This document shows positions 12,001-32,000 of a stretch of 64,000 nt of DNA, in pieces. Numbering within the stretch: position 1 is the first letter of the stretch; each line of letters opens with the position of its first letter. The stretch is from Lepisosteus oculatus (taxonomy: Eukaryota; Chordata; Actinopteri; Semionotiformes; Lepisosteidae), in contig NC_090706.1 in the NCBI RefSeq assembly GCF_040954835.1, positions 38,449,148-38,513,147 of the forward strand, read 5' to 3'. The translations under genes were made by a program, and so were the position numbers. Below the pieces are notes generated by a model. It was not told where the DNA came from, did not search any database, and was given only the letters and a program-made list of their open reading frames with translations.

Positions 12001-15000
12001 GCCTGAGCTGCTTCTTTCTTGACAACACAGCTGCTGACTGTTTTGCTTCATCAGTTAACCCTGGCAGAGTTTCCAGGAGGTGTTGGTCACAGAGCCTGTT
12101 CAAGTTGCATTTCAGTCCTGCTGTATACCGCTGTACTGTACATGGGGCATTGCTTGTCCTATGATGTAGTCTGACAAAATTGTTTTCACCAGAACACAGC
12201 TGGTATACGCCTGTGTTTCTACATAGGGAACTAGTGAGGACGCAGCGTATGTTGATTGTATTTTAATGGGATGATGTAAATACAGAAGATTCTGTAATAC
12301 AGAAGATTCAAGAGAAATAAAGTGAAAGCAGCATGCAAAAGATCAAGCCTGTTTAGCATGAAATGTATTTCCAGGCAGAATTAATCATAGATTTTTCAAT
12401 GTGTGCTTTTTTGGTGGGGAGGGGGGGGGATTAGATTGTGTGCTATTCGCCTTAATCTCATTTCAGTAGGTTGACTAACCATAGTGAATCATGTAGCCAC
12501 TCGCAAAGTAATCCCGTGTTTTAAAAACCTCAGCCACAATTTGTTCTGCTAAATCGGCGGTGTTTGTCTGGGGTTAGTGGAGCGTGGCACTGCCGCTCTG
12601 AAAGACAAAGCAAACCAGTTGAAAAGTTCACGGAGATCTGCTCTCCGAGTGGCTTGTCGAAAGCTGTTGCCATTCCACTGGCTGACGGGGATGCTGGGAA
12701 ATAAGGTTGGCCCGCTCCTTAAAGGAAACTGTGATGTGAGAGAGCTGTCCTGGCCCTGTGCTAGATAACGGCTATAGCAGTAACAATTTACTGCTGCTGC
12801 ATGAACAGAAACATTAAGAGGGTCTTTAGCAATTGGTTGACGTCTGAACTGGTTCCAGAACCATCCCCTGTGAATTGGGAGCTCTCGTTTCCTTCATCTT
12901 CCAGCCTGCAGCCATTAACTTCCCCATCGCAGGGGCAGTCTTTTCTGGAGCAGAGCTTCGCCTGGGCCCCGCGACGCCCCTCTGACGTTGCCGCGGGTCT
13001 GTCTTTGCCCCCAGCCCAGGAGCTGCAGCGCCCCCCAGTGTTCGTCCGGAAGATGCAGAACTCGCGGGCTCTGGAGGGGGACTCCGTGAGGCTGGAGTGC
13101 CAGGTCTCTGCTTCCCCGCCACCCCAGCTCTACTGGAAGAAGGACAAGGAGATGATGCGCGTGGATCCGGGCAGAATGAGGTCGGTGAGGACACCCCGGT
13201 CCCAATGAGCTGCCACACTCTCATACACCAGCCCTGCTTAGAGGACTCCGCTGCATTCACTGCAGACTCTGTGCTTTGTAGAGGCACAGCCTTCCCACTC
13301 TGCCTCAGCAGGAATCTTTGACTACAAGTGTCCAAAGCATGTTCTCAGTCTTAAGCCTCTTTTAACCCTTTAAGCACACGGAGCCCCCCAGTCAGATTGT
13401 TTTAACACTTTCAATAACAAGGGATTGCACCGACGCAATCCTAGGTATCGTTTTGTCATCAACTACAGCATCCAGGACAAGACGACTTCTGATTCTGTTG
13501 ATCTAATGAAATTAATTGTCGCGTGACTGAAATTCTACCTGGAAGGGTGTCTGCACAGGACGACTGCAGGCAACGAACGGGCTAAATTTGGAAATATTTG
13601 CAAAAGCAGTCCAAGAAATGCATCCCCATCATCAGCATTGAATTTGACTTCTGGTTTTGAAAGCACCAGTCTGACGGTGGCCCAGAAGCTTCTAGTGGCC
13701 AAAGTAACTGAATTGCTCTTTGGAGCCCCGTATTCTAATTTACAGGGTGAATGTAACATCTTGCTTCTCTTTATTAGCAGGAGCACAACACAAAGAAACA
13801 TGTTAACGATATGAAGCCTTTATTAATGGTGTAAAGCACCATTCACATAATGGGAGGGCAGGGCAGGGGAATGCTTTCTTAGTGCAAAAACATTTAGACA
13901 AGCGCCTGCAGTAGTCTGCAAAGCTGCCACCAATGGTACAGTACACCATGAAAGCAGCTCCTTTCCTTTCGCAGTCTTGGTAGAGCGATGAACCTATTAC
14001 TGCAGATGGGGTACGAGTTGGCCACATTGCAGTTGAGGGAGCACACGAGAACTCTCTTTTGTTTAAGGGGGGATTTGAGGGATGGAAGACTAGTGGTGGA
14101 TGTGACCCTCCTTTCAAAGATCAAGCAGTAAAGTTTAAAAAAAAAAAAAGAGGAAAGGAGTTTTTGCTCGTGCAGGGTGGCTTGGAAAAGGTACGTGCCC
14201 AGCTGAAAAGGGTGGAGAAATTAACATTTCTGGCTGTGTGTTGCAGCTTATATCAGGATAACTCCGGGCGCCTCTGCTTGCTGATCGACCGTGTGGAGAA
14301 GGCCGACGCAGGCTGGTACACCGTGTCGGCCATCAACGAGGCCGGCATGTCTACCTGCAATGCCAGACTGGATGTGGGGAGTAAGTAGAGCACAGCTCCT
14401 CCTTTACGTGCCTGGAGTGACCTAAGACCTCGAAGGGCGATTGGGCTTCAGCTGTTTTATGTGCAGCTCAGTCTTGCTGACATCTGAGGGGGGTCCCCCG
14501 AAAAAAGGGTGGGAGAAATGTTTTGATCCAGTGTCTCCAATCAGTCAAGACGGATCTTTTCTTTTCAAGCTTTTTCCCATCCCCACCGATGCATGCGAAA
14601 AGCATCCTCAGACCTGCCTGTCTTGCCTGTAAATGCCTACCTTTGTAAAGCGCAGCATCAGCGACTGTGAAGAATTATACAGCGCCTGATCGGAGATGAG
14701 GGGTGTCATACGACAGAGTGCTGATGGCTCTGCTGGTTTTAACAATTAAAAACACTGACGAGGCAGACTCTGCGCCTAATTTGTAGAGTATGTAAATAAA
14801 AGGGTCGTTTAGCCTTCCATTTGCTCCTGGCTCGGGCTGGTGTTATTGCTAGATTAAATTGCTATAATGAGCCAAAGCAGACGCCAGAGAGCATGACTAC
14901 TGCTGGGAAAAATGTGCTGTATAGTGCTGGGCAAGAGATTGACAACGATTCAGTTCCTTCTGTGATCAGGTGTCAACCTTCCAGACGTACTGCAGTAGTT

Positions 15001-15904
15001 ACTGTTAACGTGGTCTCTGCTGACTTAATCAGAATGATAATTTCAATGCCTGAAGTAGACAAAAAATTGGGCGTTTCAAGGAACGTTTTTCTTTGGAAAT
15101 CTATAACCCCTTCTTATTCCTGCCAAGGATCCTTTTGGCTTTTTAACTGAGGGTGTTGTTTCAAACAGGACTCTGGACATGCACTCTGAGCACAGGGAAG
15201 GATTGCCTTCCCAACCAGCAGGGTTTCAGCTGTAACTGGAGCCGTGCTCAATGTGGCAGCCTCTCTGGCTCGGGAATAGAGGAGTGACCACACATGCCTG
15301 TCTAGTAGCACATGAAACCTTATGCGATCGCCTCCGTGGTGGCGTCAGACGGGTTATAAATCTGCTCTGGATTGGGGCATCCCACCCTAAAGGACCGATT
15401 GTGAAGCGACTCCTATGTTTGTCTACTGGACTGCTAAGTCCAGCCGTGGGGACGAGCCGAGAGTTATGACAAAGCACTGGATCTTTCTCACTGAAGCACG
15501 TGTGTGAATGGATCCAGCCCTGACCAATCTTGCTGTGGTTCCTGACCCAGTTAAAGTCAGCATTTTTAGTGAGGATTGTTGTGCTTCTGTTGATTTAAAG
15601 CACTTGCCCCTGAAACGCTTTCTAAGCCCTCCCATCTGTCTACCGGGGCAGCTCTGTAGGTGGAGGCGTCGGGAGTCCTCCATTTCTGCCTTGTCGACTG
15701 TGCCCTCCAGTCGCCCCCCTGTGGTTACTGGCGGTCCTGACGTGTTGTGTTCCGTTTTGTTCTCCAGCTCGCTTGACCAAGGCCGCCACCGTCGCCAAGC
15801 CCCTGAAAGTGCGCCCCACGTTCAGCCAGGGCCCAGCGCTGGCCGGGCAGGGGGCTGGCGGACCGCGGCAGCAGGCTCCCCTGTGCGAGAGCGAGGAGCT
15901 GTAA
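1..15904 (+). CDS. MYOT: Myotilin (MYOT), long palladin-like gene model, 5' partial
   Basis: Sarcomeric Z-disc protein of the myotilin/palladin/myopalladin family, which binds alpha-actinin, filamin and actin. Coding exons: (1)-55, 535-654, 1509-1674, 6555-7268, 7529-7676, 8285-8383, 8803-8846, 10644-10776, 11535-11742, 13015-13180, 14247-14380, 15768-15904. The body from 6721 is unmistakable myotilin: FNYERPRHFIQ near the start, the DEEIQGSKDALIQDLE and LTYEERMARRLLGP motifs, two C-terminal Ig domains, the KVRPTF motif and a terminal ESEEL, the class III PDZ-ligand type known for this family. Starting at Met 6721 gives 538 aa (human about 498). The three upstream exons add half of another Ig domain and an acidic linker, and their phases (1, 1, 2) fit the 6555 acceptor. 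No palladin-type third Ig sits between 8846 and 10644, which supports MYOT rather than PALLD or MYPN. The long form is inferred from phase only; the short form is secure. Confidence 0.93.
111..164. repeat. (TTGG/CTGG)n simple repeat
   Basis: A degenerate tetranucleotide run of GGTT, then GGCT, then GGTT units lies 55 bases into the MYOT intron. Confidence 0.85.
535..654 (+). CDS. MYOT: MYOT upstream exon, C-terminal half of the N-terminal Ig domain
   Basis: Preceded by a CCCCAG acceptor and followed by GTAAAT. Encodes EVCTLVITEAF, then PEDSGMFKCVA and GNQYGTVSCSALLDVYS, the D-x-G-x-[YF]-x-C hallmark of an I-set Ig domain. It resembles the N-terminal Ig of palladin and myopalladin, which human myotilin lacks. 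It ends in phase 1. Confidence 0.85.
1509..1674 (+). CDS. MYOT: MYOT upstream exon, acidic proline-rich linker
   Basis: A CCCACAG acceptor precedes a 54-codon open frame beginning LEEVLAHEETTSSPAEP and ending EEDSEPCADPCSE, followed by GTGAGA. The frame has no ATG and only appears when the 535-654 exon phase is carried through. The two hanging G bases complete Gly with the first base at 6555. Composition (Glu, Asp, Pro) suits a disordered linker. Confidence 0.72.
3208..3215 (+). promoter_or_regulatory. MYOT: TATA box of an internal MYOT promoter
   Basis: A perfect TATAAATA stands about 30 bases upstream of a sharp change from AT-rich DNA to a GC-rich block (about 3238-3470) that ends in strong splice donors. 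An E-box (CAGCTG) lies at 3374-3379. It is placed to drive a myotilin form that starts after the upstream Ig exons. Inference from position and motif only. Confidence 0.6.
3240..3470 (+). other. MYOT: Candidate untranslated first exon of short MYOT
   Basis: GC-rich stretch between the TATA box and two overlapping donors, GAG|GTGAGC at 3461 and CAG|GTAAGC at 3471. Spliced to 6555, the first ATG met in the next exon is 6721, the natural start of the myotilin body. The exon carries a 12-codon upstream ORF (3409-3444) and a 13-base direct repeat at 3318 and 3392. The transcription start is estimated from TATA spacing. Confidence 0.5.
6555..7268 (+). CDS. MYOT: MYOT exon with Ser/Pro-rich region and short-form start
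   Basis: Acceptor CCACAG, donor GTAAGT. Before 6721 the frame is open (linker in the long form). From Met 6721 (MSMADFP) it encodes FNYERPRHFIQAQPRF, the family signature found at the start of human myotilin, followed by about 150 residues very rich in Ser, Pro and Ala. A second ATG at 6727 has the better Kozak context. Ends in phase 2. Confidence 0.93.
7529..7676 (+). CDS. MYOT: MYOT exon, DEEIQGSKDALIQDLE motif
   Basis: Encodes a Lys/Arg-rich lead, then DEEIQGSKDALIQDLE and KKLRCKEARRRNGSQ, closely matching the human myotilin segment before its first Ig. The acceptor pyrimidine tract contains an unbroken C12 run at 7503-7514. Ends in phase 0. Confidence 0.93.
8285..8383 (+). CDS. MYOT: MYOT exon, LTYEERMARRLLGP motif
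   Basis: 33 codons, phase 0 on both sides. KLTYEERMARRLLGPDSA is the most conserved non-Ig motif of the myotilin/palladin family; the exon ends DIEGSQDSQTE. Confidence 0.94.
8803..8846 (+). CDS. MYOT: MYOT small linker exon
   Basis: 44 bases, TTTCTACAG acceptor and CG|GTAAAT donor, encoding QNSPDRKHTSQGQQ plus a split Arg. It is needed to restore phase between 8383 (phase 0) and 10644 (phase 2). It corresponds to the variable linker before the first C-terminal Ig. Confidence 0.85.
10644..10776 (+). CDS. MYOT: MYOT exon, start of first C-terminal Ig
   Basis: Encodes an acidic lead, then IQEKCYAPRFLQVPQDL and TVEEGRFCRIDFK, the A to B strands of the first C-terminal Ig including its first cysteine (about residues 302-324 of the short form). 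Confidence 0.94.
11243..11470. repeat. Palindromic MITE-like element in a MYOT intron
   Basis: The left end (GCAGTGGTCCCCGATCCTGG then CACTCCTGCCGGTTTTCATTCC) and right end (GAACGGAACCTAGCAGGAGT then GTGGACCTCCAGGAG) are degenerate inverted copies of each other. I recognise this as a common fish interspersed repeat type. A related partial copy lies at 38150-38330. Boundaries are approximate. Confidence 0.55.
11535..11742 (+). CDS. MYOT: MYOT exon, rest of first C-terminal Ig
   Basis: 69 codons plus one base. Encodes VGGLPTPDVSWYLNGK with the core tryptophan, then HHAGEYECVARNRAGES with the second cysteine. It completes the Ig at about residues 302-393 and is nearly superimposable on human myotilin. 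Confidence 0.95.
13015..13180 (+). CDS. MYOT: MYOT exon, start of second C-terminal Ig
   Basis: Encodes QRPPVFVRKMQNSRALEG and LECQVSASPPPQLYWKKDKE. The donor is the weak GAG|GTCGGT at 13181: only this site gives phase 2, which joins C at 14247 to form Ser in the family motif SLYQDN. A better-looking GTGAGG four bases on would shift the frame. Confidence 0.93.
14247..14380 (+). CDS. MYOT: MYOT exon, end of second C-terminal Ig
   Basis: Encodes LYQDNSGRLCLLIDRVEK and ADAGWYTVSAINEAG, the F-G strands of the last Ig. GTAAGT donor, phase 1 out. Confidence 0.95.
15768..15904 (+). CDS. MYOT: MYOT last coding exon, C-terminal PDZ ligand
   Basis: Encodes a basic tail with KPLKVRPTFS and ends LCESEEL, stop at 15902-15904. 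The KVRPTF and SEEL features match the human C-terminus; the segment between them is shorter and Gly-rich here. Confidence 0.94.
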
Positions 15905-16423
15905 AGACGACGCTAGATGCTAGAGTCACGCCAGGGCTTGGATTTGTAGGTTCGTGGGCGTGCTGGGGGGGGATCCTGGGAGTGGCTCCCTCCAGGAGGT
16001 GTACACCAATGGCCCGTCTCTCTGCCCTGTTGCCACTGATCGACCCGCTATCAGAACACAAATGAGTTCTCCCCCCCCATCCCCTCCACCACTGGGAACT
16101 GAGAAATGTTTTAAATTTCTCCCTTTACAAAGTGTTTCGCAAGACAGAACTTAATAATGGTTAGAAATTAGAGAGCTGTCTTGTATGTATGTTTTGAGTC
16201 ATGTTTTTATTATACAGAGCCAGATTTATTTCTATCAAAATAATTTAAAAAAATTCTAATATAAGCTATTTAATAGGAAACTGGTACTGGAATATTTAGT
16301 AACATCTCTCAGAAAGCCTTCTTTACTTAAAAGGGTTGTCTTTCTTTCTGCCACTAAAAATGTGAAGCCACAGACTTGGAAACACACACTTGAATTGTAT
16401 CTGTAAGAGTTTAAAACCTAAGC

Positions 16424-16429
16424 AATAAA
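16424..16429 (+). terminator. MYOT: MYOT polyadenylation signal
   Basis: AATAAA, 520 bases after the stop, followed within 30 bases by T-rich sequence. First canonical hexamer in the 3' UTR. Confidence 0.6.
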
Positions 16430-16891
16430 GTTTTCTTGAATACTTCCGTTTCCTACTCGCAATTGTACAAGGTGGGGTAGACAATATGGATCATAAAGGA
16501 TTTTGACTTAAGAAATAATGAATTTGTTGAAATTTTACTGTCCAGAAATCAGCCAGGCATGTTTCACATCTAGCATGTGTCAAAACCTCTTCACAAGTAC
16601 CTGAAAACAGAAGAGCTATTAGCTGCATGCTTAGTGCTATTGCTGTCCATTTAAAAGTGGTTTTTGAGTGGTTTGCACATTAGAAAAATCCTTTTACAAA
16701 TGGTTAAAAAGAACTGAATCTGACTTCTGCCAGTCGACATTTCATTAAAAGGTAAAATTGCTTTTCTATGGTGTGGATTTAGCAAAATAAACATCATTAC
16801 CTCTTGGTTTCAACCAGCCTAAGCTTTGTGTGGCAGTCAAATATCAATCACAGAGGAGACTAATGTATTTAAAAGAGCCTATAAGGGTTGA

Positions 16892-16897
16892 TTTATT
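16892..16897 (-). terminator. HDAC3: Possible HDAC3 polyadenylation signal
   Basis: TTTATT on + is AATAAA on -, about 655 bases after the HDAC3 stop. If used, HDAC3 and MYOT transcripts would end about 430 bases apart without overlapping. Confidence 0.4.
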
Positions 16898-16936
16898 CGA
16901 TTTTCATTTGCACTTGCTTACAAAACTCCTGTCCCT

Positions 16937-16957
16937 AAAAAAAAAAAAAAAAAAAAA
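16937..16957. repeat. A21 homopolymer between MYOT and HDAC3 ends
   Basis: 21 uninterrupted A residues on the + strand, in the interval between the two convergent 3' ends. Confidence 0.9.
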
Positions 16958-17552
16958 GCACAAGGTTTTCAGAACATTGAATACATATACTTTGTCCAAA
17001 ACCCAATGTAAACTGTTCTCACTCTCATCCTAGGGGATCACATTTTGGGGTCAACCCCAGCATCACCTGGGTGCTTGCACCCTGCCTGTAACTGACAAGA
17101 GACATGATTCAGGGAGACAGCTGCTCCCCTCTTAAAACACGCAACGGCTATTTCACCTTTCCTTTTTAAACACTCTGCGCTGGGTAACGCAAAGCTTCCA
17201 CCACAATAATCGACACAGCATGCTCTGCAATGGCTCCTGCTTTTTTAAAAGCGCTAGCTTCTTGATGCTGCTGTTGCACGGCTGAGAACGTAGCTAGGCA
17301 AAGGTCAGCATCCAAGGAAAAAAAAAACAGGTTCTTTGCTGTGCCATGGGAGTTATTTTTAAGGTGAGTGAATCTGGACTATGGTTACAAAAACGCATGT
17401 TCTGGTCAGCATCAATCCTAATTCATGTCGCAGGATGGAGGATGGTGGCAGCTCTGTCATCGCAGCCTGTGTCCTGTGTGTGCAGTGATGGCTGCTGCAT
17501 GACCGCTTCCCAGGCTGCCCAGTAACTCCGCCTCTTCCGCACAGCTGACCAA

Positions 17553-26830
<9,278 letters not shown>

Positions 26831-26957
26831 CACAGCGGAAAACGAACAGAGAGTGTCGTCCAGACAGCAGTGAAGGCAGTCCTTCTTTTTTGTACTTAAT
26901 TTTCAAGCAGGATTTCTAATTCACTCTAATTCAGCTTTCTTTTTAATTTACCAAATC

Positions 26958-27063
26958 GCCGCCATAGTAAAACACGGGAGACCTGTGCGGGACGTCATCA
27001 GAAACAGCAGATGGTGTACTACGTCACGAATATGCGTACGTATGTTTATGTGACGTAGACGTC
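26958..27063 (-). promoter_or_regulatory. HDAC3: HDAC3 promoter region: YY1-like site and CRE-like cluster
   Basis: No TATA box. GCCGCCAT at 26958-26965 reads ATGGCGGC on the gene strand, a YY1-type element often found at TATA-less starts. Upstream are four CRE-like motifs: GACGTCAT 26991-26998, TACGTCAC 27020-27027, TGACGTAG 27051-27058 and GACGTC 27058-27063. Transcription probably starts near 26900-26970; the exact start is not visible. Confidence 0.55.
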
Positions 27064-28910
27064 GAAAGTGGCGGGGTCTCGTATTAAGGAACTTTCATTT
27101 CTATTCATGTTTAAAATTGCGATTAAGCGTTTAAACATCTTTGCCTCGATTACCGAATATAGAATAAAAATAATTTCTGATATCGGAAATATTTCAAATC
27201 GTATTCTTATCGGTATTTTATTTTTTTCATGAGAAATTCCGTTTTTATCGTTGCGCGTCAATATGTCAATATTTGATATATCAAATATTGATATCCGCGT
27301 GTTAAAACATATTGAAATCAAAATCTGGATATCAAAAAGCACAGGTGATGATTAGTTCATATAGAAACACCATACCCAAATATGTTCACACGGCAGATCT
27401 GAAGAAAGTTATAATCGCACCAATCTACTATAAGAAATCGATTTTTTTACATCGATAAACGAGTATTACATTTTATAACGACGTGTAATGTGAAATGAGT
27501 ATAAATTCATATGAATCTTCAATCATATCTGACCATACTATCTTCTACATTTGTTCCCCACCCCCACGACCCTTGGTGCAAAGACATGCCTCCCGTGTCA
27601 CGGTTTTAGCTGCTTTGCCACGTAGTTTTTACTCGTGTCCCCCGATTCGTGTTTCACTGTTCATTGTGAAGAAATGTTTTGGTTTACTTTTTCCAGCGCC
27701 TTTCACGATTTCGAGTGTCGGGTCCTCCTGTATTCCTGTATGTTTCAGAATGTGTTGTTCAAGTCTCTCTATAATATTATACTATATATGCTAACAAATT
27801 CTGTAACAAGACTTCGCTTACTGGTTGTATTTACATAACTTTTAAAGAACCAGGCAGCCCATCACTTCCTTGAATCGGACAAAGTTTAAATTCCGACTTT
27901 AAAAACGCACAGCTTAAAAAAGACACAGGTCCTGCGTCCCCCCTGTTCGAAGTCATTCTGAGGATAATAACTGTTAGGGGAGTCCCGTGAAGAATTTTGT
28001 TTTGCTCCTTACAATCTAGAACATGTTATCTCGGTGTAGTGGGGTCTAAAATAAGCGAAACCACCCAGATTTCACATAGCTGCAGCTACAGTAATATTAC
28101 CAATTCAGTCTTGCACAGCAACTACAGTGCTGATAATAAACAACACAGCTGCCACCCTGAGAATGACAGAGATACTATCCTCTATCCTTTATGGTAAGGG
28201 GTTTTAAACTTCCAGGGGTGAATGAAACTGCCTTCTCTATTGATATATTTCTATGCTGTTACAATGTTTTCAAGTCGTTTTAAAGCTCTCCCTTATAGAG
28301 CTGGTCTGTGTATCGTCTAGTCAGGGCGAAAGTGCCACTACGTTTCCCATCGGGCGTATGACATTTAAACGAGTATTGTGTGTATTTATTGTGTGTGTGT
28401 GTGTATTTATGAGCAAGCAAAATATTTATGGAAAAATGAAAATGAAATGGTGAAAGGGAAAGAAACTGTCTTCAGGTGTCAAAATATGTATGGTTCATTC
28501 CTTAACCCTAAAAAAAAAAAACTACTTTTTAGACCACGCTGGATGTACACTTTTTGTGTAAGAGTGAGTCCCCCCCTTTTCATATAACGAAGCAAAAAAA
28601 AACATTAACTTGAAATGCTATCTTTTTCTTTACATGAATAAACTCTTTTAAACACGGAGCAATACCGATGTAGTCGATACATTCCAAAAAGGGCAGTTTT
28701 TCGTTTCAGAAGGAGACTGATCTCACAGTGCACGCTGAGGTTCATTTACAGTGAAACGGTAAAGCGAGACCAAAGCACAATATATGATGATAGATACGAC
28801 CGGTGATGAAATCGTTTCTGAAGTGAGGGGGTTTGCATATCACAGAAATTGAAAGAGGGGCAGCTGGCCGCGTGTCTCCTTCCGCACGCAGCACTCCCAT
28901 CCAAAGCTTT
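27064..28910. other. HDAC3-RELL2 intergenic spacer
   Basis: AT-rich, no recognisable coding exon. Holds the 26-bp palindrome and a (GT)7 run at 28391-28404. The open frame at 27046-27342 on - is low-complexity Ile/Asn-rich and is not a gene. Confidence 0.55.
27266..27291. repeat. Perfect 26-bp palindrome
   Basis: TCAATATTTGATA followed by its exact reverse complement, with no spacer, in the AT-rich spacer between the divergent HDAC3 and RELL2 genes. Confidence 0.95.
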
Positions 28911-28921
28911 GAGGTTTTTTC

Positions 28922-29054
28922 CCTTTAAATAACTTGCAGGAGATTCTCTCCCTCCCTCGGTGCGCCTTCAGAGCAGCGCTCGTCCGGATCTCGGGAGCAC
29001 CGCGCCGCTGGATGGTCCCGCACAGGAGCAGCGCCGTCCAGTTGTAAGCACCCG
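28922..29054 (+). promoter_or_regulatory. RELL2: Candidate RELL2 promoter and untranslated first exon
   Basis: A TTTAAATA element at about 28923-28930 precedes a CpG-rich block that ends at a strong donor, CCCG|GTAAGC (29055). RELL2's first coding exon begins with a splice acceptor (34911), so an upstream noncoding exon is required unless transcription starts just before the coding exon. The link is inferred, not shown. Confidence 0.4.
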
Positions 29055-32000
29055 GTAAGCGCAGGTTCCTCCTCTCTTAATCTGCCGTTAGGACGAAAGG
29101 GGCGACTAGGGGGCTTCACTGAACAGCAGCCACTTGATCGGCGAGGCCAGCGGGCGTGCGGGGAAGGTGGGCGGATGAGAGAGCTGGGTGCCTTGGCTAG
29201 TGTTTGTGATGCGGGGCTGCAGGAGCAGGGAGAGACGGCTGTGTTCGTGAAGCAGAGGGCTCGTCTTGCAGTTCCGTCTCATCTCATCTTCGGGGCAGCA
29301 AACGACCATTAAGCATACTGTACTGCCTTTCCTATGACGTTCTTACGCCCCTCAGACTGAGATTTTTTTTAAAAAATATATATATATTTATAGGATTGTT
29401 TATTTTGAGTGGGAATGGAGAATGCTATTAATATTGAATTATACCCCCCCCACACACACGCAAACCATCCCACACTTCGCAGAGATAAAAAGAAACATGT
29501 TGAAACGGGCTTATTGGTGAGACATTGTGCCCGTATTTGTGACTGTCTTGCCACGGTATTAGACGGCTTTCAGCAGCGCCCTACTGATGCAGCCCACGGT
29601 GTCCCCGGAGTCTGACTCCAAGCCCAAGGGCAGGTGTGTCACCGGCCGCGCTGGGCCCACCAGATCATTATCAGGGATCAGAAACTTGGAAAAGATGCAG
29701 GCTGCAGCCTGCATCTCCCTAGACCCGCGCACGGTGTTGTTTTTCCTTCTCTTCCCACCCCTGGAGTCTCTCTCTCTCTTTTTTTTTTGTCATGGCGACG
29801 CGAGGTATTGGAAAGCAGTTAAGTGACAGGAAAACCTTTTTCTTTTTAAATAAAAAGACCTTGAACACCGTTTTCGTGTGACATCAGGGCGCGGAAATTA
29901 GGAGCGTGTCAGTGTGTGTGTGTGTGGTGGTGGGGGGCGGTGTATGTGAAACATTTAACAAACAAGGGTGGTTTTAGTGCAGAAGGGAGAAAGTTAACCC
30001 TTTCGATTTAATCTTCATTGAAAAGCAACGAAGCTAGATTCTCCGCAATTCGTGACGCCCGTAGCAAACAAATCATGAATTTGTACATAAAGATTTACGG
30101 TAATATTGTTTAAAATTAAACTGCCTGTTAATTTTATTATTATTAATAATAATAATAAATGACACATTGTAGCATTTATTATTTTCCAGTTGCATAACTC
30201 ACAATGCAACTCTAGAATGAAGTTATTTCTCGCATTAGGGATTGATGGAATTTTTCCACAGCTGGCCACTGTGGTTGTCATGTGGATACTGTATTAAATC
30301 AAGGAACCAGACAAATTCTCATTTCCCAAGAATCCCTGACCGCTAACAGTCCTCACATGAGAAAAAGTACAGAGCAGACGGGATGCTGACCCCAGTCCAT
30401 TCAGGCATTTTCAATTGGTGCCTGTGTGTCGTTTTTTTTAAATAATGATTTCAACTTTGCGTCTTAATGTTCACTAGGAGTGGAGGGTGTGGTTACAGTT
30501 GACTCCGGTTTGTACCTGCTTAGCCGCCTCCGTCTACTCTAAAGCATTCAGGATGTGATTTGAGAATACATTCTTCCTTACCCGTTTTGTTTGTGATTTG
30601 GTATACGACCATCATCAGTACGCTAAACGCGCCGAAAATATGTTTTACAAGGGCCGTGGGTTCATTTGGAAAATAATGCTGTTGTGCTCCAGGTACAGTA
30701 CAGTACAGGCGGTTAGCCACGCCAGGCAATATAACACTTAAAACCCAAGGTCACCATTACTGGCACAACAACACATGCAAGTGTGCTTTATCGAAAGCCT
30801 GCGAAGATGTTTACAGGAGAAGCAATCTAATGCATCTGTATCTTTTGCACGGGCAGGGAGCTGCTGTAACTTTGCTTGGTTACAGTGTTTACTGTTACAG
30901 AGTTCTACTTCTCCAGCTGTATAGAATCTTACATGAGGACGAGGCACAGTCACAGGGAGCTCAAATGCTTACCATTTACCCTACAGTTGCTTAGACACCT
31001 CTGCACATTATGAAGCATTAATGAGCAGACTTCAGTGTTTCACAGCAACAGTAATTATGGTCGAGCCAGGACAGACAAGGGCAAACAGTGCTACCCCGAG
31101 GCCAGGCTGTGAAAGCTGAGCCCTGAAGGACAGACGCAGCTAAATCAGTTCATTAGAGATAAGAAGAACTGCTGTACATGCTGGGCAGTACTTAGCAAGA
31201 CTTCATAATTAGCTCACTTACTGCTGGATATTTTATATTTTCAAATACAGGTGTAAAAAACAGTTTTCTGTTTTTAACCTTGGCTATAGAGGATGATGTT
31301 GCAATCTAACCTCTTGCTGTGGCAGTAATAATATCATCGTGATCACCCTCATCATCGACATCATGAACGCGTTTATTCCAGACAACGTCAGGGGCACACT
31401 GTTTCTGTTTTGGGACGAAATGTGTTGAACATGCAATCATTTCAGAACGGTAACGGTTTTCTGTGTCTTTTTACAAGCAGCGATTCAAAACTCTTTCCAA
31501 AAACGTTTGGTTCCCCGAAAGGTGCAGAACCCCAGAGGGTGGCACAGTGGGGTGACAGGTCACGTGCTCTGTGCTGTCTAACTCACAGCCGGGAGCTGTT
31601 TCAGCGAGTAGCACATGAAGGAGCAAGCTGGGGCGGTGCGTGCCGCAGATGTTTGTGTGCGGGAGTGTTTTGAAGGCCCGGGCTGCTCCCTCTCGCTGTT
31701 TCAGGGAAACAAGGCTGTTTTTCTTCCTACGGGTCAGACAGGGATCAAAGGGTGGAGAGGGGAGGGGGGAGAAGGCAGTGGCGTTGGGGGCCTTTCTCTT
31801 CTCCGCGGTGTCGCAATCAGCGTATCGCTCATATCACCCGCCCCTGATGCGTGCGATTGCAGAGCAGCTGGGTGCAGTTACAGCGAGTGGAGCCAGCTGC
31901 ATCATCTATCTGCTCACGCAGCCCTGAATAACTCCCCAGCGGTGCAGGATTCGTGCCCGACGTGAGTCTGCTGTTTGAGCCCGCTTGCACCCTGGCTGCG

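Noticed and set aside
27046-27342. 99-codon Ile-rich frame on -
   Set aside because: AT-rich low-complexity DNA around the palindrome; no family likeness.
31530-31610. tRNA-SINE-like head (GGTGGCACAGTGG)
   Set aside because: Only the box A-like stretch matches; no box B or body follows.
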